DNA of 64,000 nucleotides from Butyrivibrio proteoclasticus B316 (GCF_000145035.1 NC_014387.1:3028001-3092000); one strand, 5' to 3'. Positions 45,506 through 53,995 are shown, counted from the first letter of the stretch. Notes: generated by a model from the letters alone, not told the origin. Numbers and translations: made by a program.

Positions 45506-46216
45506 TCATTCGTTTCTGATAATCTGTCTGGCTCTCTCCATATCCTCAGTAGTAGTAATCTTGAAATTTCTCTGATCTCCCGGTATCATCGCCACATCCA
45601 TGCCGGCCATGATAGCAACTTCTGTTGAGCCCTTAACAAGCAATATCTTATCCGGAAGAAGATCCTCATTTGCTGCAAGATACTTATCGTACCAAAAAGC
45701 CTCCGGTGCCTGACCAGCATAAATATTATTCCTGTTTAGAAGTTCATCTACTTTCTGACCGCTTCTGCTGAAATACACAGTATCGTTCATGGGAATTACA
45801 GGCATGGCGCCGTCATGTTCATCCAGTGCCAAAAGACATTCATTAACAGTATCCACTGTAACAAATGGCCTTGCAGCGTCATGAATTATCACTCCGTCTA
45901 TAGAATCCCTGCCCAATATATCCCCGATATCCTTAAGAGCATTATAGATAGACATCTGTCTGTTTTCCCCGGGATCAGAAAAGCTTAGAAATTTTTCTGC
46001 AATAGGAGAATCACTATCTTCAAAAATAGCATCTTCTATTTTTTCTCTGTAGGCTTCATCTGCCACAATCTGTATATTTCCTACGTATTCTGATTCTGAA
46101 AACGCTTTAATACTATGAAGTATCATCATTTGGCCTGACAGATCCATAAACTGTTTTGGGGTATCCCCTCCAACTCTCTCTCCCTTACCACCTGCAAGAA
46201 TAATAGCTATATTCAT
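45506..46216 (-). CDS. IspD/TarI-family cytidylyltransferase
   Basis: A 236-residue CTP-dependent enzyme. The nucleotide-binding N-terminus is LAGGKGERVGGDTPKQF, and DAARPFV and KGSTEVAIMAG complete the family pattern. IspD (methylerythritol phosphate pathway) and TarI (CDP-ribitol synthesis) look alike. Here the neighbour is a polyol-type dehydrogenase and no ispF is present, so a TarI-like role in CDP-alditol synthesis is more likely. AAGGAGCTTT precedes the ATG at 46216; the longer frame adds 12 unrelated residues. It is the first gene of the CDP operon, transcribed from a promoter at 46273-46301 whose -35 lies in the giant palindrome. Confidence 0.82.
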   Translation of the reverse strand: MNIAIILAGGKGERVGGDTPKQFMDLSGQMMILHSIKAFSESEYVGNIQIVADEAYREKIEDAIFEDSDSPIAEKFLSFSDPGENRQMSIYNALKDIGDILGRDSIDGVIIHDAARPFVTVDTVNECLLALDEHDGAMPVIPMNDTVYFSRSGQKVDELLNRNNIYAGQAPEAFWYDKYLAANEDLLPDKILLVKGSTEVAIMAGMDVAMIPGDQRNFKITTTEDMERARQIIRNE

Positions 46217-46272
46217 AAAGCTCCTTTTCTTTGCCTTGACAGCAATGCCCATTTTCGCGATTTTACTAATTA

Positions 46273-46301
46273 ATTATACGAAATAAAGCACCGCATCGCA
46301 A
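46273..46301 (-). promoter_or_regulatory. Predicted promoter of the CDP-sugar operon
   Basis: TATAAT (46273-46278) and TTGCGA (46296-46301) are separated by exactly 17 bases on the minus strand. The -35 and part of the spacer are inside the outer left arm of palindrome copy 2, so the element abuts and may influence this promoter. Confidence 0.6.
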
Positions 46302-47030
46302 ACCTGGTTATTATTCACAACGTAGGTCCCCGCGTCACAATCCGCCTGCAGGCCTTTCGCTCGCGCAAGATGTATTTTCTTGCCACTCCTGCCGGGATTT
46401 CAAGGCCTTAAAAATTCAGCCGTCTATTCTATGGCTCAAAGTACTCACATCCTCGGCCCGGTTTCAAGCAGATGTTGTTGCATGCGAGTCTGAGATGGCA
46501 AACGCGATTTTCTAATGTTTCCATGGCATTTTTTCACGATGCATGCGAAGCTTTGTCTGAAGCAGGACGGAGCGTTTAGTTTTGAAAATATGAAAATGAC
46601 ATACGATGCGTAGCATCTATAAAAAGAGAAGAACTCAACTTCTTCAAGTTTACTTGAAAGATTGAGTTCTTCTCTTTTTAATACGCTCGCTATTGCGAGC
46701 TCTGTCATTTTCATTTAGTAGATTTCTTATCCGTCCTGCAAGTTTAGCTGAGCATGCATCAATAAAAGAAAAAATGCGGAAACATCTAAGAAAATCTGCC
46801 TTTGTCAGTGACGAGCAGGCAATAACACTGCGCGGATAAAAGGGCCGTCGGATGTTCAGACAGTTGAGCCATAGACAAGAATATCCGGCTGAATTTGTGA
46901 GGCTCATGAAATAACCCGGCACTCACAAAGGCGCGAAAATACATCTTTGCGAATCGCTTACGTCTCTGCAGGCGGGTTGGCGCGGCGTGACTGCGTGTGA
47001 ATAGTAACCAAACCTGCGAGCGGTGCTTAT
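46283..47030. repeat. Giant imperfect palindrome, copy 2 (748 bp)
   Basis: Same architecture as the element at 30037-30718 and in the same orientation. The core (46481-46819) matches copy 1 at about 96% by eye. The outer arms differ in sequence from copy 1, but pair with each other: 46288-46294 with 47020-47026, 46306-46319 with 46996-47009, 46342-46351 with 46966-46975, 46367-46379 with 46935-46947, 46412-46422 with 46886-46896, and 46429-46439 with 46864-46874. The tip has the same 18-bp hairpin (46621-46679) and side hairpins (46605-46617 and 46685-46700). It lies between the stop of the secreted repeat protein gene and the CDP operon, both on the minus strand. No coding frame inside is convincing. 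Confidence 0.85.
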
Positions 47031-47067
47031 CTACTATATAATTCATCTTCAAAATGATATTGTAATA

Positions 47068-48585
47068 TCATTCTCCAAAGATTATCACTTCATCAGAAGC
47101 GACATTATCTGCTGGCGTACTTTCATTACTGTTCGCCGAACTGTCCTCGGAAGCTTCTTTTTCTATTTCACTTTCAGTTGTCTGTTCTGTTTCTTCCAAT
47201 GTAGCAGAATCTTCTGGTGTAGGCTTTTGACTTACTATTTCTTCAGTAATCTCTTCTTCAGTTTCTTCAATTTCTTCGTTTTCCTCTTCAGCTTCATTAC
47301 CGGCTTCTTCCAGAAGCTGTCTTATCTTTTCAGCTCTAAGCTCCTTAAACTGTTCCTGTGCAAGAACCTCCACTTTCTCATCTACAAGACGCTGAAGTTC
47401 TTCATCAAGCAAAGTCTTAAACTGAGCATTAACAAGCTTAATCAGCTCTTCCTCTCTAAGCTTTTCAATTTTCTCACCACGCTCTTTTGCCTGAGCATTT
47501 GATAATTCTTCGGTCTGATATGGGTGGCTACTGATATAATCAGCTGCCATCTTGTCTATTTCTGACTCATACTGTTCAACTGTTTCATCAAGAGCATCTT
47601 TTTCAGGATGAATAGGAGCAGCTTCCCATGAAACTAATATAGTTGGAGAACTGTCGATTCTATTCCATTTGCCATCTGCATTACAGTCTGCATAAACCTG
47701 GAACGAAAAGGAGTCATAGTCGCTTTCTTCAAAACCTTCAGCAACTGTATAATCATATTTTTCATCTTCTTCATTCCAAACAAAACTATATGAATCATCG
47801 GGAACCGCATCAAGAACTATATCTATCCTGGCCTCGCCGTTTTCTGTCATAACTGATCTGATCCCGTCTTCATCGCAAAGTGCCATAAATATCTGCGGAT
47901 TTGCACCGCCAAGCTCTGATCTGCTGCCCACAAACTCTATGCCGGCTGAATTGTTTATACTTGCCCTTATCGTTACCTGAACCGGAATATTACCGTGATT
48001 GGATATTGTGAGAAGATCACTCTTACTAGAGAACAGGTAATCCCCTTCATTATTTTTAAAAAGTATTGATGCCCCCTCTTCAACTCTTCCGCCGCCATAC
48101 TTGGCAGCATCTGTATCATATACAAGCTTCATCGGGTCAATGATAAAGTCAAAGGGACTTTTTTCCCCAATAATAGGCATTTTAGTATTGATAATATCAA
48201 CAGGGTGCTGATCTGTATCCACCTGACGTGCCAGGTCTTCTTCGTCTATCTCCTCAGCAAGCATGTCAACATCTATTTTTCCTAGAATTGCCTCTTTATC
48301 AATAGCTTCTCTGATTGTGTCCACGTCAACAAAAGACCTTAGGTCGTCTTTATCTATAAGAGCCCAGATCTCTTCATCATCTATTCCATATATAATTTCA
48401 TCTCCTGTAATCTCTGACTCAAGTAAAGCATTTCTGACCTCTTCAAGGTCAGTAGCACTCCTTCCAGTGCCGAAGACAGATACTTCCTCGACATCCGCAG
48501 CCATTATCATTACAGGGTTTACCGCTACTAAAACAGCAGCCATCGCTGTACTTATTGCAATTTTTAGGTATTTAAGAGTCAACAT
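47068..48585 (-). CDS. Secreted protein with nonapeptide repeats and coiled coil, unknown function
   Basis: A 505-residue exported protein. The signal peptide ends near IMAAD (about residue 30). Residues 68-130 form an exact series of 9-residue repeats with pattern [IV]-D-x-[DE]-x-[IL]-x3, at least six copies. A beta-rich domain at about 135-330 (SNHGNIPVQVTIRASIN) resembles TasA/camelysin-type surface domains. A long charged helical stretch (about 340-430) probably forms a coiled coil, followed by an acidic Glu/Ser/Thr-rich tail without any anchor. AGGAGGGACAAGG precedes the ATG. It has no clear family as a whole. The palindrome lies 37 bases after its stop. Confidence 0.65.
   Translation of the reverse strand: MLTLKYLKIAISTAMAAVLVAVNPVMIMAADVEEVSVFGTGRSATDLEEVRNALLESEITGDEIIYGIDDEEIWALIDKDDLRSFVDVDTIREAIDKEAILGKIDVDMLAEEIDEEDLARQVDTDQHPVDIINTKMPIIGEKSPFDFIIDPMKLVYDTDAAKYGGGRVEEGASILFKNNEGDYLFSSKSDLLTISNHGNIPVQVTIRASINNSAGIEFVGSRSELGGANPQIFMALCDEDGIRSVMTENGEARIDIVLDAVPDDSYSFVWNEEDEKYDYTVAEGFEESDYDSFSFQVYADCNADGKWNRIDSSPTILVSWEAAPIHPEKDALDETVEQYESEIDKMAADYISSHPYQTEELSNAQAKERGEKIEKLREEELIKLVNAQFKTLLDEELQRLVDEKVEVLAQEQFKELRAEKIRQLLEEAGNEAEEENEEIEETEEEITEEIVSQKPTPEDSATLEETEQTTESEIEKEASEDSSANSNESTPADNVASDEVIIFGE
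48223..48384 (-). repeat. In-frame nonapeptide repeats in the secreted protein gene
   Basis: Six consecutive 9-residue units, IDDEEIWAL, IDKDDLRSF, VDVDTIREA, IDKEAILGK, IDVDMLAEE and IDEEDLARQ, are followed by a degenerate seventh. The DNA units are diverged, so this is a maintained protein repeat and not a recent DNA expansion. Confidence 0.85.
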
Positions 48586-48712
48586 CCTTGTCCCTCCTGT
48601 GAAACAAACCTAATATTGGTTCATATATTATATCGGTAAAATATTAATAATCATTAGTTTTTAGAGTAATTTCACCAAGAATTAATAATCCGGTAATAAT
48701 GACTTTTAACTC

Positions 48713-48741
48713 TTGATACATAGGTAGTATTGTGTTATATT
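48713..48741 (+). promoter_or_regulatory. Predicted strong promoter of the immunity-like gene
   Basis: TTGATA (48713-48718) and TATATT (48736-48741) are separated by 17 bases, each one mismatch from consensus. A short palindrome, ATGTAGT with ACTACAT (48744-48764), lies directly downstream and could be an operator. Confidence 0.65.
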
Positions 48742-48802
48742 ATATGTAGTAATCAAAACTACATGTGATTATTTTTAAAACCACACATTTGGGGGTTACA
48801 CT

Positions 48803-49060
48803 ATGACATCAAAAGAATTAAAAAAATATTTTAAAGATCATCTGGTACCTAAAAAGCTTTATAAGATAGGTGGCCATCATAAAAATAGAATCTGCCTCGA
48901 CAAGACAGATAAAGGCTGGGCAGTATTTTTCCAGGATAATAAAGAGCGTATCGGAGTTATGAACTTTGTAGATGAAGCTTCTGCCTGCAACTCCATGAAG
49001 GATGAGCTTAGAAAGCTCATGGAACAGCTCTACGGAATTACATGGGCACCTGCCAAATAA
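48803..49060 (+). CDS. Small immunity-like protein, possibly Imm59 family
   Basis: An 85-residue cytoplasmic protein on the plus strand, between minus-strand genes. The pattern LYKIGGHH, then ICLDKTDKGWAVFFQDNKERIG, then VDEASACNSMKDEL resembles the Imm59 group of polymorphic-toxin immunity proteins: a central strand pair with Trp and an Ala-Cys helix. The match is by memory of the family pattern and is tentative. GGGGG lies 7 bases before the ATG, the promoter is strong, and a long terminator follows, so it is an independent, probably well-expressed gene. No cognate toxin gene is adjacent. It could protect against neighbours' toxins or be misassigned. Confidence 0.55.
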   Translation: MTSKELKKYFKDHLVPKKLYKIGGHHKNRICLDKTDKGWAVFFQDNKERIGVMNFVDEASACNSMKDELRKLMEQLYGITWAPAK

Positions 49061-49069
49061 ATGATAATA

Positions 49070-49138
49070 AAATGTCCATATGGAAATGTGAAGTTATCAG
49101 ACGAAAACGAACATTTCCATATGGACATTTTTTATTTT
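49070..49138. terminator. Long bidirectional terminator
   Basis: A perfect 20-bp stem (left arm 49070-49089, right arm 49111-49130) encloses a 21-base loop. T-rich runs follow on the plus strand; on the minus strand TTTTATTAT follows. It serves the immunity-like gene and the convergent end of the exopolysaccharide cluster. Confidence 0.88.
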
Positions 49139-49143
49139 CACAA

Positions 49144-50352
49144 TTACTCAATCCTGTTTATGACAGATAAAGCCGCCAATACAGCGCCCTGCCCCCATGG
49201 ATAATTACCATAGTTCTGGTAATGAACAGCAAAGTCATCGCATGACCCCAGAGCATCAGTAACGATTCCACCATGCGCATGGGACAACATAGACTCTTTC
49301 GCCTTAATAAGGCTGTTTTTAAGTATCTCTTTTTCCTTGTCGTCTCCGTCAAACAAACCGGCTTCATATGCCTTTGCAATAGAATAAGCAATCATTCCGG
49401 TAGCAGACATATCTATATGGCCTTCCACAGCATTGATCTGCCAGCTCCAGCCACCATCTTTTCTCTGATAACAAACAGCAGTATCGCACATCTCTCTAAA
49501 CCAAGGGCGAATATTAAATATTGATTTCCCCTGAAATGTGGTACTTCTTTTATCTATTTCCATTTCAAGCATTGCAGCCTCAGACATTCCAAGCATCATC
49601 CAGCCGTGTGCCCTTCCCCAGCCAAGAAGCCCTTTTCTTTCGCAGGTAACTTCTTTGCTCACGGCCTTTTTGTCAACTGAAACCTGATATCCATGGTATA
49701 AAAGTCCGCTGTTGTCATCTCGCCCATACATATGATAGTTCATGAACTGAGTGTACATCTTGCCCATGATCGCTACATAATCAGATTCATTATAATAATG
49801 CAGATCGTTTTGCGTATTATCTTCAAAAGAGCTCTCACCAGCCATTAGCTTACTGATTACATCCGCCGCCAAGAACAAAGTCGCCATCCCGACACCATCC
49901 GCAAATATATTGCGATTATTCATTCCGGGATTATAAATAAATGAACCAATATTATCAACTTTGGCTGTTTTAAGATAGTCCCTGACAACTTCCCAGCCTG
50001 CATTAAAGCTCTCAAGATGCTCTTTCTCTCCGAGTCTTAGCATACAATATCCCGCAAGTGAATCGTCTATAAAGCGTATCCTGCTGCCATAATTATTCTG
50101 CCAGAGTCTAAAATGATCTTCCAGAGCATTATGTATCTTTTTATCAAGCTCCTGCTTATCCTTGCAATTAGAAATCGCCTCGGTTAACCCCAGCATGAGC
50201 ATACCTGAAGGCCAGAACATGGGATCTTTACTCCTGACAGATCTTCCAAGGAGTTTTTTAACTGTATCCTTGGCTCTCTGCGCAGGGCTTACTTTCATGA
50301 TGCTATTTAGTTCATCTGCAGTTCTTGAAACTATCAGTTCATATTCATTCAT
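49144..50352 (-). CDS. GH88/GH105-like unsaturated glucuronyl hydrolase
   Basis: A 402-residue cytoplasmic protein with the (alpha/alpha)6-barrel pattern of unsaturated uronyl hydrolases. Asp152 in NIFADGVGMATLF is the likely catalytic acid. WGRAHGWMMLGMSEA matches the conserved Arg/His-Gly-Trp segment, and YPWGQGAVLAAL closes the barrel. It differs clearly from the GH105 at 28888-30030. The gene overlaps the flippase stop by 4 bases (ATGA) and is the last gene of the exopolysaccharide cluster. It may process lyase products of the same polysaccharide during recycling or length control, which is inference. It ends at the bidirectional terminator. Confidence 0.8.
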   Translation of the reverse strand: MNEYELIVSRTADELNSIMKVSPAQRAKDTVKKLLGRSVRSKDPMFWPSGMLMLGLTEAISNCKDKQELDKKIHNALEDHFRLWQNNYGSRIRFIDDSLAGYCMLRLGEKEHLESFNAGWEVVRDYLKTAKVDNIGSFIYNPGMNNRNIFADGVGMATLFLAADVISKLMAGESSFEDNTQNDLHYYNESDYVAIMGKMYTQFMNYHMYGRDDNSGLLYHGYQVSVDKKAVSKEVTCERKGLLGWGRAHGWMMLGMSEAAMLEMEIDKRSTTFQGKSIFNIRPWFREMCDTAVCYQRKDGGWSWQINAVEGHIDMSATGMIAYSIAKAYEAGLFDGDDKEKEILKNSLIKAKESMLSHAHGGIVTDALGSCDDFAVHYQNYGNYPWGQGAVLAALSVINRIE

Positions 50353-51869
50353 AAAAGCTTTTCCTTTACTTTGCCGAATAGATACTTGAACTCTTTGGTC
50401 CTTCCGTATAGCAACAAATAAACGCCATTAAAGATCACAGTAATAATGATAGCCATTAAAAGAAATGTTCCAATGTTCAGATTCGCCAATATCCTTGTAC
50501 TGATAAACCGGCAAACCACAAGAACAAATATAAGACTTGCAAGATACTTACAAGTGTCAACAAAATAACTCTTTGCCGACCTGTCAAAACATGTTCTGTA
50601 AATTATTACCGGCTTAGTCACGTTGGCGATAAGGCCTGAAACTATAGTTCCTATATATACGCCTGTGATTCCAAGAGGTGTCTGCACCAGCCAGATTGAC
50701 AGGACCAGATTAACTGCTCCCTGAATAAGAGCCAGATACTTATCCGGTTCGAATACACCAGCCGCTGTCTTGTAGTTACTAAGTACAATCCTGTCGCCCT
50801 TAAAATAGTAATCCGTCAAAATGCAGTACACTGCAGCCGGAGCAAGTATCCAGCTATCTCCAAGCCATATTCTGACAAGCGGTGTCAGAAGGATCATAAA
50901 TCCGACACAGGAAAAACCATATATCCAGGAAGCAAAGAATCTGTATACCCTGAACATATCGAACTGCTTTTCCTTGGACTCCGTGGCTATAAGATTTCCA
51001 AAGCTTGATATTACTGAATTAAAGATAATATTTACAAAGTTTGAAACTGTACTGATCACCATGTTGTAGTTATCCACAACGCCAGCCATGGCAACTTCAA
51101 TAAGTGAAGATATAATTAGTGCATCGGTCTGAAGCCTTGCCACATCACCAACCTTATGGAAAACAAGTGCCTTGGTCTTGGTCCAGACAGCATCACTTTC
51201 ATCCTTGCTAAGCTTCTGAACATTCTTTTCCCTCAGATAAGGATACATATTGTCGAGAAATCTTGAAACGAATATCTTCTGGATCAGCTGTATAACCGCA
51301 TCTGTAATAAGGAAAAAGAAAAAGTTCTTAGTTATCACAATAACAAGCATCTGTATGGATACAGTAATGATCTTGGTTATTGTAATAACATTGGTCTGTA
51401 TGTAGTTCTTTTGCTCAGCGTTAACAAGGCTGTACTTGTAAGCAACAAAATAGCTGCTGACTGTATTAAACAGAAAAATAAAATAGTAGGTATATAATTC
51501 TGTAGTAGTTATATTCCCGGGATTCTTAACCAATAGTTCCAGGAAGGGTGTCAACATAAGTCCAATTGCAGCTACAACTATGGCTATAATATAATAAGCC
51601 TTCCTGTATAGCTGCATATAAGACTTGATCTTCTCTTTTTCACCTCTCGCAACAGGGCCGTAGAGGCTAAAATTCAGAGCCGTTCCTATTCCAAGCTCAG
51701 CCATGTTGAGAATGGAGAGCACATTACCATAAAGGGAATTAACTCCCAGAAGAGTTTCATCCAGGTATAGGATAAACAGCTTACGCAGGATAAAAAAAAC
51801 CAGCGCAGTTGCAATCTGACCTATATATCCGAATTTAATATTTCTTGTTGCAGATTTAACTCTACCCAT
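50349..51869 (-). CDS. Polysaccharide flippase (Wzx-like, MOP superfamily)
   Basis: A 506-residue protein with about 12 to 14 membrane helices and short loops, starting with a helix preceded by basic residues (GRVKSATRN). The GIGTALNFSLYGPVARGEKEKIKSYM segment after the second helix is characteristic of polysaccharide transport (PST) family flippases. It should flip undecaprenyl-linked repeat units to the outer face for polymerisation. The start codon shares one base with the stop of the preceding fucosyltransferase (TAATG), and its stop overlaps the GH88/105-like gene, so all three are translationally coupled. Confidence 0.88.
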   Translation of the reverse strand: MGRVKSATRNIKFGYIGQIATALVFFILRKLFILYLDETLLGVNSLYGNVLSILNMAELGIGTALNFSLYGPVARGEKEKIKSYMQLYRKAYYIIAIVVAAIGLMLTPFLELLVKNPGNITTTELYTYYFIFLFNTVSSYFVAYKYSLVNAEQKNYIQTNVITITKIITVSIQMLVIVITKNFFFFLITDAVIQLIQKIFVSRFLDNMYPYLREKNVQKLSKDESDAVWTKTKALVFHKVGDVARLQTDALIISSLIEVAMAGVVDNYNMVISTVSNFVNIIFNSVISSFGNLIATESKEKQFDMFRVYRFFASWIYGFSCVGFMILLTPLVRIWLGDSWILAPAAVYCILTDYYFKGDRIVLSNYKTAAGVFEPDKYLALIQGAVNLVLSIWLVQTPLGITGVYIGTIVSGLIANVTKPVIIYRTCFDRSAKSYFVDTCKYLASLIFVLVVCRFISTRILANLNIGTFLLMAIIITVIFNGVYLLLYGRTKEFKYLFGKVKEKLL

Positions 51870-52798
51870 TAAACAATCTTCCCGTCTTTATCCATCAGAA
51901 TCCAGCCGTCCCAGTAATCATGCATGATATCAGGCTCACAGTGCTGATTATTGCGCATGGTAAAGGTTCTTATCACCTCATGATCCGGTCTCTTATTCAG
52001 TCTTGCTCCCCAGAAACTGAAAGTGGAATTAGCGCATATATTCCCCTTGCAGTGGCTCATGAGCATGAGATCCTGAACGCTGTCCCTGCCTGTGTTCCAG
52101 TCAATGATGGTATACAGGCTCTCATCCTTGAAGTTCTCCCTGGCATATTCATGATCACTGGTAAAAATATAAAAATGCGTATCCGGATACTTGTCCATGA
52201 AGTATTTCATGGCGCTATTGTAATACTGCTCTGTAGCAATATTTCCAAGGACCTTAAAGTTCTCCGGATCAAGATAATCCCCTCTTCTTATATGCACGCT
52301 GACAGAATTCTCTTTATCCATTTTGAGAGCCATGACCATATTCCTCTGCTGTAATTCAGGAATAGAGTGCTCCGGAAAAACAAATAATTCACGGAGCTGT
52401 GGCATTATGTCTCCATAGTATTTCTGACATGCAAAATAACCATCAATATACTTGTTGTCAAAATCAAAAATTTCCGGATGATACATCTCTTTTTCCAGAA
52501 ATACGTTTTCATTATCTGAATCCTGTTTACCAAGTTTACGTCTAATCTTGCCCTTTACCTTCTCCATAAAGCTCTGTGCAAGAAGCTTATCCAGTTCTTC
52601 CTTGCTGGCTTCTTCATATGGGATTCCTACAAAAAGAGGCAGCTCAAAATCTCTTTTGGCAAGCATCTTCTCCTGAACCTTAGGCGAAAACCATGATAAA
52701 TCCAGCTTAGCTTCTTTCCCCAAGCTAAGTAGCTTTCTATATACAGAATACTGTTGCATTTGGTTCCCCAAACCGCCTGCAATCTTAACTATAACCAT
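51869..52798 (-). CDS. Alpha-1,2-fucosyltransferase (GT11)
   Basis: A 309-residue glycosyltransferase. The GT11 start GGLGNQMQQYSVYRKL is at residues 8-23. The nucleotide-sugar motif is VHIRRGDYLDPENF, and the C-terminal motif is NSTFSFWGARLN. These are the three conserved blocks of GDP-fucose-dependent alpha-1,2-fucosyltransferases. It has no membrane helix and should act at the cytoplasmic face on lipid-linked oligosaccharide. The two other GT11-type genes in this cluster (60385-61428 and the partial gene at the right edge) are distinct sequences, not tandem duplicates. Confidence 0.88.
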   Translation of the reverse strand: MVIVKIAGGLGNQMQQYSVYRKLLSLGKEAKLDLSWFSPKVQEKMLAKRDFELPLFVGIPYEEASKEELDKLLAQSFMEKVKGKIRRKLGKQDSDNENVFLEKEMYHPEIFDFDNKYIDGYFACQKYYGDIMPQLRELFVFPEHSIPELQQRNMVMALKMDKENSVSVHIRRGDYLDPENFKVLGNIATEQYYNSAMKYFMDKYPDTHFYIFTSDHEYARENFKDESLYTIIDWNTGRDSVQDLMLMSHCKGNICANSTFSFWGARLNKRPDHEVIRTFTMRNNQHCEPDIMHDYWDGWILMDKDGKIV

Positions 52799-52828
52799 TC
52801 CCCATACCCCCGGTACATTTTTATGTTT

Positions 52829-53995
52829 TTAATTATTTGCAATGATCCACTTATATGCCCTGATCATTGCATCCGGCTCACTGATCTCCTGAACCGGCAG
52901 AACATAATTCTCATATGTTCCAAAAAGATCTGTAGCAATTCCTCTGCTCTTTACAGAGTATCCAATTACAAGTGTAGGTACACCTGAGCTGTAAGCTGCA
53001 ATTGTAGAATGTGTCCTTGCGCCTACAAAAAAGCTGCACATAGAAATATACCCCTTAAGTTCCTGTGCAGGAGCATCGCCGATTAGTGTAACCCTCTTTG
53101 AATCCTTAAACTCAAGATAAAGCTCCTCAAGTGGTCTCCTGTCGTCATTACTTGGCCATACAACATGAGGAACAAGTGCTATATTCTGATCAGTTTCATT
53201 CAGGATATACCTGATAAAATTCCTGTAATTCTCAATCGTTATGCCCGGAATCTTCTCTTTGTCCTGAACCATCGGACTAAGGTTAATTCCTATGGTCTTG
53301 CCTGGAACAAATGCCTTGGATACAGTAACCTTGCTGGTTTCCAGCTCAAAAGCAGGGTCTCTGCGCAATATGACCTTATCTTCAGAAATACCTGCGTCCA
53401 AAAGAGCCTTGTAAGTAATCGACTCTCTTGCATATATTTTTGAATATGAATCAAGATCTTGTACGAGCTTTTGATCCTTAAGAGAATCCGGCTCTATAGA
53501 GCATCCCCAGAGAACTGTCTCAAAGCCCTTTTGTCTAAAAACATTATGGGCAAGAATTAAATCCTCTACCATATCAGGATAGCAATAATTATCACCGCCA
53601 ATTGATACTGCAAGTGGTGTCACATTCTGATACTCTGCTGTTATTTTACGGAAAAGAGAAAAAGCATCCTTATACTTGTATCTGAGAAAAGACTCCCTGT
53701 CCCCGGTGATCTTGCGGTAGACATAATAGAAAATGTGAGCAATTGTATCTCTGTCAATATGCCTGTCTTCAACAAGCCTGCACAAGCCTTCTTTTTCCAG
53801 ATGAGCCAGAGAATATCTGCGGTCCTCATCTACACTGTTTGAAACCACCAAAACCGGGATACTGGTGCTGACACCTGCTTCCTTTCTCAGTTTTGCTATC
53901 AATTTGACAGTGCTGTTAACAATTGCCTCGCAGCCATGATTGCCTGAACCGGCGTGCATATATAAAATTATTGGTCTGTTAAGATCCATACTCAT
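52829..53995 (-). CDS. Polysaccharide pyruvyl transferase family protein
   Basis: A 388-residue protein of the CsaB-like family, which transfers pyruvate from phosphoenolpyruvate to a sugar to form a ketal. The N-terminal HAGSGNHGCEAIVNST is the family's start motif. SIGGDNYCYPD, ARESITYKAL and the C-terminal FFVGARTHSTIAAYSSGVPTL follow. The start is placed at the ATG at 53995, where GGGG lies 8 bases upstream; it overlaps the preceding gene's stop. Such ketals add negative charge to surface glycans. Some members have other roles, so the reaction is inferred from the family. Confidence 0.85.
   Translation of the reverse strand: MSMDLNRPIILYMHAGSGNHGCEAIVNSTVKLIAKLRKEAGVSTSIPVLVVSNSVDEDRRYSLAHLEKEGLCRLVEDRHIDRDTIAHIFYYVYRKITGDRESFLRYKYKDAFSLFRKITAEYQNVTPLAVSIGGDNYCYPDMVEDLILAHNVFRQKGFETVLWGCSIEPDSLKDQKLVQDLDSYSKIYARESITYKALLDAGISEDKVILRRDPAFELETSKVTVSKAFVPGKTIGINLSPMVQDKEKIPGITIENYRNFIRYILNETDQNIALVPHVVWPSNDDRRPLEELYLEFKDSKRVTLIGDAPAQELKGYISMCSFFVGARTHSTIAAYSSGVPTLVIGYSVKSRGIATDLFGTYENYVLPVQEISEPDAMIRAYKWIIANN

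Noticed and set aside
47023..47502. Plus-strand open frame rich in Phe opposite the secreted protein's acidic coil
   Set aside because: It is the antisense of Glu/Lys-rich codons, which always gives Phe/Leu/Ser-rich frames.
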